A stretch of 64,000 nt of DNA from Physella acuta (lineage: Eukaryota > Mollusca > Gastropoda > Physidae): assembly GCF_028476545.1 (NCBI RefSeq), contig NW_026731621.1, forward strand, positions 363,215-427,214. The letters run 5' to 3'. The notes under the pieces are model-generated. The model saw only the letters and a list, made by a program, of their open reading frames with translations. It was not told the origin of the DNA and did no database searches. The position numbers and the translations under genes were made by a program. This document shows positions 12,109 to 24,366 of the stretch, in pieces. Each line of letters starts with the position of its first letter. The first letter of the stretch is position 1.

Positions 12109-12639
12109 GGTAATCTATCGTTTTGGGTACGTAAAATCGACCGCGACTTGTAATGTGAAAAACAGGTGACTCCTTAAATTTTAATAATTATTTCACATTT
12201 TGAGGAGGATTTGTGTTTTTTAAATTACTGTCTTGTTTCCTTGTTTCATTTATGTACCTGTTTTTAAACAATTGAATTAAAACTTTTCAGTAATAAATGA
12301 AGACTAGCAATGTTTCCAACAGATGCAACCATGCTCATTTACTATAGCAGCCATCTTAAGTTTTATTTATTTTTTATAAGAGATTCAGGGGGAAGCCACT
12401 CTATTTTACAAATGGCTGCTGTTTATATAGCAAATCTGCTCGCAGACAGTGCTGTTTAAAGTTAATTTCTGGCCTATATTCATATATTTAGCCATTGATT
12501 TAGGTTTATTATTCATTTATCTATAATATTTGACACAAACATATCACAATATACTTCTATTAAAGCCTTGACAACGAGGTAACGTTTTCGTACATTAATA
12601 GCCGCGGGCAATTTTACGTACCCAAAACGATAGATTACC
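12109..12639. mobile_element. 531-bp long-TIR DNA element
   Basis: Near-perfect terminal inverted repeats of about 39 bp begin GGTAATCTATCGTTTTGGG and end CCCAAAACGATAGATTACC. Both contain TACGTAAAAT and a CGCG block. An exact 8-bp duplication AAATAATT (12101-12108 and 12640-12647) flanks it. No protein is encoded. It differs from the CAGTGGCG hAT family, and its family is unknown. Confidence 0.85.
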
Positions 12640-12779
12640 AAATAATTTAATATGTTTTGTGCGAAACATTTGTATGTTTTTATTTGAATACATATTATTT
12701 CATATTAAAAGCTATTTATTTTAAATTTTTAAAAATAAACTTATTTACCTTATCCTAATCAAATACCAAATATTGAAAT

Positions 12780-12865
12780 AAAAATGTTAGTGGCTCTTTA
12801 AAAACTGGAAAATTTAGTAAATTGTAACTTTTGGCTCTTCTGTCTCAAAAGGTTGCCGACCCCTG
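12780..12865 (-). mobile_element. Solitary hAT (Charlie-like) terminus
   Basis: The minus strand starts CAGGGGTCGGCAACC followed by TTTTGAGACAGAAGAGCC, the hallmark end of many hAT elements. I found no partner end in the window, so this is a truncated copy. Confidence 0.6.
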
Positions 12866-13647
12866 TCATAAGGCAATAAACTCGTGTAAGCTACAATTTA
12901 AGTAGGGGTAGACATTTTATTAAAGTGAGAAGACCGGCTAACAAACAAAACTTGATCTGGTTTGATGATAGCTGTTCTGAGAATACCGCTCGATTGATAG
13001 GATGTGTAATACTTTATAGTCATAAATTCACTACCTGTTGTGTACATATTTTCTGCTTACGTAGAACAATCTGTCTAAAACTTACTACATAAATCAAAGC
13101 GTATTTTATTAGTCAAATGGTTCTTCCACATATAACAAGCAGGGGCGGAACTACAGTGCCGCCAGACCCCGCAATGCGGGGGGGGGGGGCACGCCAATTA
13201 GGGGCCCAGAGCCGACCATAGTACACTTTTTTATAGTAAAAAAAAATAAATTTTCTTGCATTTTTGACTGGATGGTTGTTTTGTAAAAAGAATACTGTAG
13301 CTGCGGTTAGATTGTCTTTCTCTTACAATCATACACACGCTGTTGTCGGCAAAATTCTTTTGAAAGAGGCCGCTAGATATTTTGATGACTTTTGTTTCTT
13401 TATAGGGTTGGTTATGGGCCCACAATCAATTGTGATTTTACAATGTAAAATATACTTTTTTGTATTTTGTATTATTCTATACTCTACAAATAATCACAAA
13501 GTATATAATAACAATAATTTTGGTTGTTCTTCTTCTTCTTCGTTCTTAATTATTGGTGTTGGAAAGGATCGAGTCTTATCTGCCAGGGGGTTTGCACTCG
13601 AGACTCGAGAAATATCGGTCGTATGTACGTTCACTTATTTTTGTTTT

Positions 13648-13765
13648 GGGGTTATCCATTAAAAGACGTCACGCTTTTTTGACGATCTTTACCTCCCCCC
13701 TCCCCCCCCCCCCATCACACATCTTCACAAAAAGCCAGATACCCCAACCCCCTATTTTGAAATAA
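13648..13765. mobile_element. Partial TGACGTC-type MITE nested in a hAT element
   Basis: 'GGGGTTATCCATTAAAAGAC' followed by GTCACGCTTTTTTGACGAT and C-rich tracts matches the left half of the family. The right half is missing. Confidence 0.6.
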
Positions 13766-13859
13766 CAAACAGATCTACAACGGTACTGATTTAATATCTT
13801 TTAATTAAAAAAAAAACAACAGACTTTTTGTTCAAAACCCGATCAGACCAGAAATGATA

Positions 13860-14085
<226 letters not shown>

Positions 14086-14574
14086 GGCCCAGAATTTCTT
14101 TTGCGGGGTGGCCCTTCTTTTCTAGTTCCGCCACTGATAACAAGACGTTTTTTTTCTGTTTTCTATAAGAGAAATAGCACAGTGCTTTTTTCCGCTCTTC
14201 TTTTCACGTTTCTCAACTTTGCATTTTTAATTAAAAATTCATCATTTAAATCGCTAAGGCTTTGTAACCCTTTATCATACAAGACTAAAACATTCCAAGT
14301 GCATTTAGCATTATACCTTATACAAAATTAAGTTTGTACATTAAGTTTACTACAATACTTTAGGAAATATTGATATTTATGTAGCACCACCCCCTAAGTT
14401 ATAGCGCTTTGAAAAGATGATAGTTTTCACACCTTTTCGCGGTTTCCATGGCTATTGACGGATATATATTATTTTTGTCTATAGTTTAACCACTATAAAC
14501 ATATGAACTTAATAAACACCCATAAATATGTTAAATAAAAAGAAAATTCTATCCGTGGTGCCCATCCTTAACTT

Positions 14575-16175
14575 TACATTTTAAAACACGTGTAAATGAT
14601 GGGGGCGGGGGGGAGTATTAAATGTAACAACTAACCTTGAAGATTATTGTATATAGATCTATAGCTCTCGCAAAACACACGAAAAACATGAACAATTAGT
14701 GCGAAATTGTTTTAGTCTTGCAACTCTATTCAATAGAAAAATTTAAAAGGCTAAAAAAAAGTGTATAAAAAACTTTTTAAGAACAAGCTTTTTATGTAAT
14801 AATGAAGCAAAAATCAGAAAATAAATGATTTTATTTCGATATATAATAGATTGTAGGAAAAAAATCACAGGATAAAAAAACACAGGAAAAAAAACACAGA
14901 AAAAAGTCACAGGAAAAAAAGTAACAGGAAAAAAATTCACAGGAAAAAAAAGTGACAAATATATTTTTACACGGAATTTGTTAATACCTTCATGTATTAA
15001 ATATTCAGAGAGTGCAAATTAACTTAGGATTAATTAAATGTAATTAATGTGTGTAGGTTGTATACGCATAGTAATTTTTATAATTCATCTAAAAATATTT
15101 AGTATGAAGTGTGTGATTGTATTTATGTTAAACATAATATTAATGGCATTTAATAGAATGCTCCAAAGTCCGCGGTTTTCATAGTGTTTTTTTTTTAAAT
15201 ACCAACATCTGACTTACTGCCCTCAACTCATCGCAACAATAATTATGCTTAGTTCAACCACCTTTACTGCCCACATTTATCACGCTCGTTGCATAACAAA
15301 GCATGGAATCAAAAAAGAAAGCCGACAAGGTTCAAAGGCTGTCATTGACACAAAACGTCAACAACACAAAATATGTTCGGACAATGTCTACTGAGGAGAA
15401 GCCAACCATAGAATAGCATTCGGCAAAAGATATGCAAAACACAATAATGTGCCTAAATTTCTTTTATAACTAACTTCTCTACCGGGTATTTTACTAAATA
15501 CGTAACAAAAGTTGAGATTGTTGTGGAAATTATGAGTATTTTTACTTACAATCGTTATAAACCATAATGCTTTCAACGTCCATAAATAACTTATGCTATA
15601 AAAAAATACAACCCACAACAATAAACATACAAAATTTTACAATAGTTAACAAATAAATCAAATTATTTCTAAAAAGATTTTTGTGACTTTTTCTCTGTGA
15701 CTTTATTTCTGTGACTTTTTTTCCGATAAAATTTCTCCATTGTGACTTTTTTCTGTGACCTTTTTTCCTAGCAAAAACTGTGACTTTTTTCTATGGTTTT
15801 TTTCCCTGTGCCTTTTTTTCGCTCACCATATAATACACTATTATTTAAATAACTTTAAAGAAAAGCGTGGGGTCACCTGATAAATATTTGAAAAGGGACC
15901 CAATAGACAATAAAGTGACCCACGATTTTTAAAATAGTTATTAAAGTAGTAGTGTATTATTATATTACAAGGTTGCAGTCTACATTTTAGAAAGATGCCT
16001 CATCGGAAGCCAACATAAAATTACAGTTCAGTATCTCGAGTAGCCTTTATATACTTTATAAAAAAGAAATATTTTTACTATAAAAGCATGTTAGTAAAAG
16101 GGCTCTTCTTGTAACAGATTTGGAACAACTGCAATTTTAATTTTTCAAAATGTATGCTTAGGCAGGGGCTCATAA
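14575..16175 (+). repeat. Duplicated unit C (matches about 1900-2485)
   Basis: This continues the homology of unit A that unit B leaves off, from 'GTAAATGATGGGGGC' to about 'TAGGCAGGGGCT'. It is interrupted by the 979-bp transposon at 14849-15827. B plus C therefore represent one former copy of A split by insertions. Confidence 0.8.
14849..15827 (-). mobile_element. Non-autonomous transposon with tandem-repeat termini (copy 2)
   Basis: This 979-bp element has an exact 8-bp duplication ATATAATA (14841-14848 and 15828-15835). Unit A at about 2146-2153 keeps the unfilled site. It begins GATTGTAGG and then runs of GGAAAAAAA.TCACAG, and ends with the inverted array finishing TTTTTTTCGCTCACC. Its interior is the reverse complement of copy 1, for example GTTAACTTAGGATTAATTA-like blocks. 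It has no coding frame. Confidence 0.85.
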
Positions 16176-16578
16176 TTTCTTTATAGTAATTTAAATAATA
16201 GTGCATAATTTATTTTCTTCTTTTTAGTGCATTATTACATAAAAGCTTGTTATTGAAACGATTTTATGAAAAATAAATGTGCCAATTTTGAAATCTATCT
16301 CTCTGTATTTAAATTGCATCATAATTTTCCAAGCAATATATGTGGTGTCAATGTAATTTAAAAAGAAAAGGATATGCAAACTTGATAATTATTGTACTTT
16401 ACTTACATTTAATTCTTCAATACTAAAGTATTAACGCAAAAATATAACATTTTATATATATAACATATTTGGAAATAGCATAATTATTATATAATTTATA
16501 TAAAAAATCGACGTGTTGTATATAAAATGTCTGTTTCAGTAGAACGTAAGATGTACTGAACTCTCCTTACTAAATGTT
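16176..16578. other. AT-rich stretch with no recognisable gene
   Basis: No coding, RNA or transposon signature could be supported. Confidence 0.3.
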
Positions 16579-16579
16579 C

Positions 16580-16785
<206 letters not shown>

Positions 16786-17049
16786 TAACTATGTATATAC
16801 GAATATGTATGTATTCACATATATTTTTATGTAATTTTTTACCTCTCCCCCCTCAATACATGGATTACCATATACGTTATTACGATTCTCAACCAAAGTG
16901 TTTACCTCAGGCATATTTTGCAACGTTCAGTTAATGTAACCCCCCCCCCCCCCCCCCCCCCCCCACGGCGATTGCTTTAAACTGCTCAGATTTCATACTA
17001 AGGATTTTTATCTATAGTCGGTTATAGCATGTTACCTCTATCATTAGCA

Positions 17050-17315
17050 GGTTTACGTCATGGTGTCACCACCCCCTTCACCGTCGTCGGGATTTGTCAA
17101 ATTTGCTCTTAAACGGCTATTTAACACTCTAATTAATCACTTAATTAAAAAGAATTTTCTGTAGGCCTACATATTTTGCTATTTTTGCCTTGGTTTCACC
17201 CCTCTAAATGGTGTCACCCGGTGCGGTCCGCACCCCCAGTGCCGGCGCCAAGTTATTTTGCGCCCTAGCCAAAACTTATTAACACCCCCCCCCCCGTAAT
17301 TTTATTCGTGCCTCC

Positions 17316-17394
<79 letters not shown>

Positions 17395-17949
17395 GACTGT
17401 CTCACTAAATTCTAAATTAAATAATTTCATTGCTAAGTATATCCATCATGAGACAACAAATCACACACAGAACTCATTTATGGTTTGGAATAATCAAGTT
17501 TTTAAAATTTCTTATTTACGCCCAACGTAAATTATGAATAGTGTTCCTTCTTTTGGCAAGTCGGTCAAAGACTATGAATCATGGAAACGTGATACGTGCA
17601 ATGGTTTCCCGCGTATTTTTATTTTTTTTTGCATGTATTTTTAGTTTTAATTCGCTTAGTAAAAATTATTTTAATTAGTTTTATCGGCACCACGATTCGA
17701 CTATTTAAAGGTGAGAATAAGTCATGGAGGTGGTTTAAAGATTTGCCTATTTTTCATACTACAATGGAATTTATATAGAAAAAAAAAACTCGATATTTTC
17801 AAATAAGGGGAATGGGGGCTCATTTTTACCAACGCGAATACTTATAGGCTCTATATAGGTCTAATTTGAACATGCGGTGCAAAATTGATAGTTTGTCCTG
17901 GGCACCTAAATAGATCCATGCGCACCCCACGCCCCTCGCTACGCCTCTG
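17050..17949. mobile_element. Nested hAT relics
   Basis: An outer relic related to 8665-9001 (TCGTCGGGATTTGTCAAAT, TGGTGTCACCCGGTGCGG) is split by an inner element starting CAGTGCCGGCGCCA at 17237. The outer right end is CTCGCTACGCCTCTG, finishing at 17949. The inner right end, present in copy 2 (56013), is deleted here. A 115-bp C-run plus TA tract (17280-17390) is absent from copy 2. Confidence 0.65.
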
Positions 17950-18197
17950 CTCGCATGAACAGGTAACTTCAACAGGTTTTATAACCCAGGATCGAACTTC
18001 GACTGAACGGCCACAATTCCAAGGAAATTGCCATCAACACAATATCACATTTGCCTGCCGCCTTTAGCACCTGTTTCCAGAAGAAGTTTACTTAAAAATT
18101 CCTGATAGCTGTCCTACGCTTCATCAAATCGCTGTCCTGCGCTCCAACGCTGTCACACCGCAGCTGATGCGAGATAGACGGAGTTGCTCTCAATCTG

Positions 18198-18302
18198 TTG
18201 CCACTAATAGGACTGGTAAGTAGGGCACCAACAAGTTCAATAAAACCAGCATGAGTCATAGAACTGGTTGGTGACCTACTTACCAGCTCTATTAGTGGCA
18301 AA
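18198..18302. repeat. 41-bp-arm hairpin
   Basis: The arm TTGCCACTAATAGGACTGGT and its continuation is inverted about 23 bp later as ACCAGCTCTATTAGTGGCAA. The arms in copy 2 (56351-56455) pair slightly better. It lies just before the GGCCGACA minisatellite and could be a foldback terminus of an unrecognised element. Confidence 0.75.
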
Positions 18303-18320
18303 CCGGTCAAAGATATTTAA

Positions 18321-18474
18321 ACGGCCGACATCGACAAAAGGCCGACAAGATAAAAGGCCGACTGCCAAAAGGCAGACATCCAAAAGGCCGACAGGACAAA
18401 AGGCCGACAATACAAAAGGCCGATATTCAAAAGGCCGACTTGACAAAAGGCCGACAAGACAAAAGGCCGGCAAG
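18321..18474. repeat. AAAAGGCCGACA minisatellite (copy 1)
   Basis: About 12 tandem units of 12-13 bp are built on AAAAGGCCGACA. The copy-2 array (56474-56692) is about 65 bp longer, so repeat number changed after duplication. Open frames in it are repeat artefacts. Confidence 0.9.
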
Positions 18475-18939
18475 TTTTATAAATAACAAACTACAATTAC
18501 AGCCATGTTTAGTATCTAAAATATGTAATTATATACGACTTTTTAAGTTTCTAATAAATAATCTTAGGTACGTACAATAGGATAAAATAAAACACACGAT
18601 ATAACCAATTATTTGTTGCTGATATATTGGTCCATATATAGGGAAATCACAGGGGTAAGTTTACACAAAAAACTAGCAACGCCACTGGGTGGGATTTGGC
18701 GCCCTATGCTATTTAGTGAGCACGATAGCACCTACGTTAGTTCTAAGGAGTACCCTATAATATTGACTGCGGTAGTGTAGTTGGGGACTCCCGAAAGCAC
18801 CGTGCTACGTCCCTGACACATGAGCGGTCGCCAAAATGTGTTGTATCTCACTATTACTTAGAGTGATTAACGTACACTCAAGGCTTTCATACACCACGCC
18901 CTAGGGCGTGCTGAGCGGTAGTGCAGGCAAACCGGTGTC

Positions 18940-19825
18940 CCGACAAATATGATCCAAGAAATGTAGCACAAACTGGATTATGAGAATAGCCACTGAGGAT
19001 AAGCCAAGATGAATTGTTTGGGAACTTACCAACCACCTGGACGACTGTGACTTTGCTGATGACTTGGCTTTACTCTCACAAAAAGACATCCAAGCAAAAA
19101 CCACAAAAATAGAGCAAATTGCTTAAAGCGTTGGGCTAACGATAAGCTCCGGGAAAACCAAGCTAATGAAAATAAAAGCTAAGCGTACTCTCAAGACCTT
19201 TGCGAACGGAGCAGAGCTAGAAAAGGTCGAAGACTTTAAGTACCTCGGCAGCTATATATCAGCAAATGGTAGCATGGAGAAAGAAATAGCCACCAGAATA
19301 GCAATGGCTGCACAAGCTTTTAACAGACTCGCTAAGATCTGGAAATCATCCTCACTGCAGCAGAGAACTAAAATAAGGATCTACAAGTCTAATGTACGTT
19401 CTGTACTCCTCTATGCTGCAGAGTCATTGAAACTAAACTAGAAAGGAGAGAGCCGACTCAGAGGCTTTGAAAGAAGATCCCTCCAACTTATCCTCAGAAT
19501 AGAGTGGGACGACAACGTCCCGAACAAGGAAATATGGCAAAGAATAGGATTAAACGACATTGTTTCAGAAGTTCGAATGAGGAGATGGCTGGGCCATGTC
19601 CTACGCATGAGCAAAAGAAGACTCCCCAACATGGCGCTGAAGTGGAACCCGCCTGGAAAGTGAAAGAGAGGAAGACCACTGGGAACATGGAGGAGGGAGA
19701 TGGAAGAAGAAGTGCAGGATACCGGCAAGACCTGGCATAAACTAAATTGGCCCGCCCAGGACAGGGTGGAATGGCGGAGATTTGTTGCTGCCCTATACTC
19801 CATAGGGAGTGATGAGGATTAAGAA
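18940..19825 (+). mobile_element. LINE reverse-transcriptase 3' end (copy 1)
   Basis: The frame shows the reverse-transcriptase active-site box FADDLALLS (FADD at 19052-19063). It is followed by the thumb-region phrase FKYLGSYIS, then RRWLGHVLRM, RGRPLGTWRREME and the end FVAALYSIGSDED at about 19822. This is the C-terminal part of a non-LTR retrotransposon polyprotein; the clade was not determined. The frame is interrupted by stops (near 19125, 19439 and 19662), so it is dead, and the 5' portion is missing. Matching 3' ends are at 56970-57609 (+) and 34513-34750 (-). Confidence 0.88.
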
Positions 19826-20487
19826 GAGCAGTGTAGCACAGGCATTGTTTACATTTAAATAAAGCATTTTTCATCAATAAGGCCAAGCGTCATTGATGAA
19901 ACCCTTTTAAAATATTTCGTCAGAATTTCTTCTACGCGTGGGGACGTGCACGCTAGTGTAATAATAATTTAGAGAAAAAGTTGCTTTTTAGTTTGCTTAG
20001 TAAAAAATTATTAAAATGAGCTTTTTGGGCACCCCTATTAGATTATTTAAAGAGGGGTGATAAGTCATGGAAGAGGTTTAAAGGTTTACCTATCTCTTAC
20101 ACTACAGCACATGCAGTTTTTGTCTACGGAACGGTGTGTGTTAGTAACTGTAGATCAATCACTGCTGTAGTAGATCTGTTCATTATTTACAAACCACTAG
20201 TCGGTTGTGCCCCCCCCCCTCCCGCACATCTGGCGGTATGGTAGTTCCGCCACTGCTGGGTCTGAATCTATTTAATTTCATTTCTTTATTATTATAGAAA
20301 TATAAATTAGATCTATTACCTCGACAATTTAACAACCTAATCGATGTTTAAATTAAATAAAGCGTGGATAAGCTATCCTAAACTTTGTTGTACTGGTTGG
20401 GATGTCACTTCTAGAGTTTCTTCCAGGCATCTCTTCGAGGGGGGGGGGGGTCAGAGCTCAGTATTTTAGAAACTAGACATAGAGTAA
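19826..20487. other. Duplicated non-coding sequence with hAT-like scraps
   Basis: This is shared with 57610-58265. It contains 'GGTAGTTCCGCCACTG' near 20238-20253 (copy 2 at 58034-58049), a lone hAT-type terminus, and G/C runs. No gene is seen. Confidence 0.4.
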
Positions 20488-20632
20488 CCAGTGTTTCTTC
20501 CAGACTTTTTTCTCTCGGGGGGGGGGGCACTTGAAATTTTCGGGGGGGGGGGGGGCAGACACTGTTAAAAATATATATTTTCTATATAAATTTCATTTCG
20601 TTCGAAGAGATGCCTGGAAGAAACTCTTGAAG
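20488..20632. mobile_element. TTTCTTCCAG-type MITE present only in copy 1
   Basis: It begins CAGTGTTTCTTCCAGAC and ends GCCTGGAAGAAACTCTTG, with long G runs between. Copy 2 (58265-58285) reads straight through as an unfilled site. The flanks AGAGTAAC and GAAGTAAC look like a decayed 8-bp duplication. It is the same family as 45375-45525. Confidence 0.7.
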
Positions 20633-20657
20633 TAACACTTCCAGTTATCGGAGGCTA

Positions 20658-21040
20658 GGGGTCATCCATAAATGACGACACGCCTTTTTGACGATTTTTA
20701 TCTCCCTCTCCCCTCCGTTACAAAAAGCCAGACCACCCCCTAAAATGACGTCACATCTCAGCCTACAACCCCACTGAAAATTGCAGTTGAATTTTTCTTA
20801 AAACATCGATATTTTTCCAAAATCTGGTCTGAACTCTGTCGAAATATGGTATCTTAATCAATTCCTATTGTAATTAATTAAAAGTTTTCTAAAACGCGAA
20901 ATAACGACAAAAATTGTTTTCTAACATTGCTGTTTTATAATGCATAAGTGTGACGTCGCACCAGCTGAACCCCCCCCCCCCCTCACAAAATTACGGACCC
21001 CACCTCCCCTACGAGTGTGACGTCATTTATGGACGACCCC
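20658..21040. mobile_element. Palindromic TGACGTC-ended MITE (copy d)
   Basis: It begins GGGGTCATCCATAAATGACG and ends GTGACGTCATTTATGGACGA then CCCC. It is duplicated with the segment, and copy 2 is at 58309-58671. Confidence 0.8.
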
Positions 21041-22408
21041 TTACTCAAAAATTATAATAAAGTAATCTAAGTTATTGTGTTACTTAAATGGTACTTAAGT
21101 TATCAGCTTTTGATAAACACATAATAGTATTATACAGTATTCTAGTATGAAATGTGTTGTTTGGGTCAATTTGTTTGGTGACTTTACATAAGTTACTATT
21201 TTTTAAACAATACAAATCAGTAACTCATATTCATCAAAATTTGAAATGCTACCTCGAATACAGCAACTAGGAGTACTAGGACAACTATTATTGAATTATT
21301 AATTTTTTAAACGGACAGAAATGATGCTATAACTATAAGTTTTACATTACCATAATTTGTTGAATTATATCCAAGACATTAAATAAAATACATTCATAAA
21401 AATCTAACATTTTCCCCAACTTATATAAGTAAACTAAGATGTATAAGTAGTGGTTAAACGTCATATCCATAATGAAAAGCTTTTATCAGCAGAGAGACTA
21501 TATTAGGCTAAGCTTATACGCCGTCATGCCAAGTTTCGCGATATTAGTCATTTAGTGTGATGAAAAAAAATTCCAGGATATTCATTGAATTCTCCGGCCA
21601 GGAAATGTTATCTTAAAATTCCCGGATCTGTTGGAACCCAGATTATCTTACCACACAGAGAAAATGGGCCTTAGTAATGCACTCACCTGATCTACAATCT
21701 GAGTTTAACAGTTGAAGTAACTTGAAGTTGCACGACTTTAAGTACTTTTCCTCCATTGACAACAAATCTAACAAGATCAGCCAATGACTACACGAAGTCA
21801 TCAGATGAATGATCACACACTTAAAACAAACACATTCTTGCTATGTATTATTCATGACACCTAGTAGATGGAAATTACAGCAATCATGTTTCACTATTAC
21901 CATGTATGTTAAAATTAAAAGTATCCAAAAGCACTTGGTGATTTTGCTACAGCACACAAATTATTTCAGCAAATGTAATATAATTGTTTTTTGTAAGCCA
22001 AGTAATCCATAAATTTTAATTTATTAAATTGCGGTGTTGACTAGTGTTGATTAGTAAATCAATAAGCAGATTTACATTGTGATAATTCACTTGTCTACAG
22101 GGAAAAAAACTGGTTTACTCATTATTCAACCCTTCTTGGCATTCAGTTTAACTGGTGTATTTAGGTAAATGGCACAGTGGCAAATATGGTAACAAAATGT
22201 GTTCACAATCATTAAGTCACAACAGTAATTGTATAACACCATGCATAAACTAAGGAACCAAAAAAATAACAATGCAAACAAGTAAAAACCACACAAACAT
22301 TTTAATCTTTTATTCCAAGAACCGTTCTTCCATTAAAATAATGCCAACAATGGTACAAGTTGTTGATATTCTCTGCATACTTGATGAAACATTTCTGGAC
22401 AAATACAT
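21041..22408. other. Duplicated 3' flank of the S12 terminal exon
   Basis: This is collinear with 59645-61019. Within it, 21590-22020 is especially well preserved between copies, but I see no recognisable protein. Confidence 0.4.
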
Positions 22409-22468
22409 TTACTTAGACTTGAAGTAATCGCGCACAACATCCAATGCTGGTGTCTCCATTCCATAATC
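22409..22468 (-). pseudogene. Orphan terminal exon of ribosomal protein S12
   Basis: This is the same 60-nt exon as 61020-61079, ending VVRDYFKSK and a stop, with its TTTAG acceptor. The duplication stops about 500 bp into the preceding intron (near 22985), and none of the upstream S12 exons is present. It cannot make S12 by itself. It is a fragment made by DNA duplication rather than by retrocopying, since intron sequence came along. Confidence 0.9.
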
Positions 22469-23170
22469 CTAAAGAAAGGAAATTTAAATATACATGAAAT
22501 AAACCTCAGTATTCAGACGTTAATAACAATAAAATTCTGTATTAAGTAGCAACTAATGCAGAAGTGGAAAGAGCTTTCAGTGTAGGACTGGGGCGTCCTG
22601 AAGACGGAGGGAAGAGATGATGAACAAATACAGAAACTTGATTAGAAATCTTGTCTAGGCAAAAAAAAAGGTGGGTCCAATAAGTGATCAAAATAATTAA
22701 AACAAGGTTTAGTTAACTTTTAATTGAAAGTTTCAGCCTATGGAATTTTTAAGGAACTAACACTCTGGGCTTACAGATTCCAGACAGAACACCATTAAAC
22801 AAAATTCAAGACATACAACAAAACATATATTTTTTAACTGCTATTATAGTATTATTAAAATGTGCAAATATCACTCTCGCTTATATTTACCCTTCACTAC
22901 CATATGTGCCTGGGAATTTATGTATGTGGCACAGGTTATAATTAAGAATGTTTTAAACATTTTATTCCTAGAAGTAGAATTAATTTAAATTAAAAGGTGA
23001 TGAATTTACATTCAAAATGACCCCACCTTAAATTACGGAGGGTTAAAATGAATGTGGGACAATGTTTAAATAAGATCGTTCGACTGATATATCACGAAAT
23101 AAAATGTATACATCAAAGCATTTATAACTAAAGTAATTTAGGAAAACGTGAATGTTGATATAATCAAGAC

Positions 23171-23282
23171 TGACACCCACTCACATATGTACACACGCTT
23201 ACACACTTACACACGCTTACACATACTTACACACGCTTACACATACTTACACACACTTACACACCCTTACACAAACGTACAC
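23171..23282. repeat. ACAC-CTTAC simple repeat
   Basis: About 110 bp of degenerate 10-12 bp units built on ACACACGCTTAC and ACACATACTTAC. Confidence 0.85.
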
Positions 23283-23575
23283 AGCTCATAGTTGCTAAAC
23301 CGAAAAGTCTCGAGTTCGAACCCTCCGGCAAATGAGGCCCATTAGCTGGGGACAGCCACTCTTCTAGGAGAGACAACTCCAAAATCAAACAACTGCTGCC
23401 TTGTAGTTTGTTCTTGGTTGGGCAAAGGCTATGGAAGCAAATCCAAAAAGAAAAGTAGGCTGAAATCGGAGTCAATGGCCTCAATGGCGCCATAACCAGT
23501 TGACACGTATCCTTAATTGTGGTGGAGGGGATCCCTTCCAACACTAAAAATTAAAAACGAAGAAGAAGAAGACTT
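23283..23575 (+). mobile_element. tRNA-derived SINE
   Basis: A tRNA-like head GTTGCTAAACCG...CTCGAGTTCGAACCCTCC (B box) is followed by a unique body and a (GAA)n-type tail at 23560-23573. The arrangement is typical of a SINE. The open frame antisense to it is incidental. Confidence 0.6.
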
Positions 23576-23624
23576 ATGACTAAAGTGAAGTAGAGCATAT
23601 AGAGATAGTGAGTTAGGTACCCAT

Positions 23625-23718
23625 CGGAGTTGGGTGGACTCAGGGACGGCTTATGACTTGGATTCGAACTCGAGACTTACTGGTCCAGCTCTCTACCGCT
23701 AGACCACCCTGTCCCCAT
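23625..23718 (-). mobile_element. tRNA-derived SINE head
   Basis: The minus strand reads GGTGGTCTAGCGGTAGAG (A box) and CTCGAGTTCGAATCCAAG (B box) at tRNA spacing, followed by GAGTCCACCCAACTCCGATG. It lacks a tRNA-like acceptor stem. Confidence 0.6.
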
Positions 23719-24149
23719 AGTAAGGGATAGCTAGAACATAAATGGCTTTAGAATTTGAGTTATTTATAGAGTTTGAGTTATGTTATTCGTTGTTAAATGA
23801 CGTCATTCAACTAGGTGGGGGGGGGGGGGGGTAGATAGTTTAAAATTTCTTTATATATTTGTATACAATGATTAAACTTAACATCTTTTACAAATATGTA
23901 TATTTTGTTTACTATTAAACAAACTAAAAGCTAATTAAATTTAAAAAGTTAATTCTAATGTGATGTACGCTGCCAAAGTTTAACATAAGAAATTGATACA
24001 ATTTTTAATAAGAGCTGAACAAGTCTGCGATAGATTTAATCTTTGCATAAAAATGTATAGTTATTTTATTAAAAGAAAGTATTTTTTTAAATACTTTTAT
24101 TTTCAAACATGTGTGTATGTGTTCCTAAGTCCGTACACTCCCTTATACG

Positions 24150-24366
24150 AACCTGACGGACCATGTGAAGTAGAGTTCACCTTTTTCTGTGATCTCGGCA
24201 TATTAAGGGATAGTCTGGACACCACTGTGCTCAGCCGTTTCGACTTTACCTATCGTGATTTAGGTACCCATCATAGCTGTGTGAACTCGGGGAAGTACTA
24301 CAGAATTTTACGGAATCGAACTTAAGGCTTTCGGCTTAGCAGTCTAGCGCCCTACCGCCAGGCCAT
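24150..24366 (-). mobile_element. tRNA-derived SINE
   Basis: The minus strand starts CCATGGCCTGGCGGTAGGGC, passes CTAGACTGCTAAGC, and has the B box TTAAGTTCGATTCCG. It continues about 150 bp into a body sharing GATGGGTACCTAA with the SINE at 23625-23718. It is likely the same family. Confidence 0.65.

Larger units (their letters stand above)
16800..22985 (+). repeat. Segmental duplication, copy 1
   Basis: This is collinear in the same orientation with about 54715-61590, 37.9 kb away. Homology starts near 'ATACATGGATTACCATATA' and stops after 'TTTTATTCCTAGAAG.AGAAT', where both copies run into A/T-rich sequence. It includes nested hAT relics, the hairpin and GGCCGACA array, a LINE 3' end, palindromic MITE and the S12 terminal exon. 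Differences are a few percent by eye plus several large indels. Copy 2 contains the full S12 gene at its right edge, so copy 2 is probably the source. Confidence 0.9.

Noticed and set aside
19438-19886. Minus-strand open frames opposite the LINE tail
   Set aside because: They are antisense shadows of the reverse-transcriptase C-terminal region.
23625-24366. Possible tRNA genes
   Set aside because: A and B boxes are present, but acceptor and anticodon stems do not form and related copies have SINE bodies.
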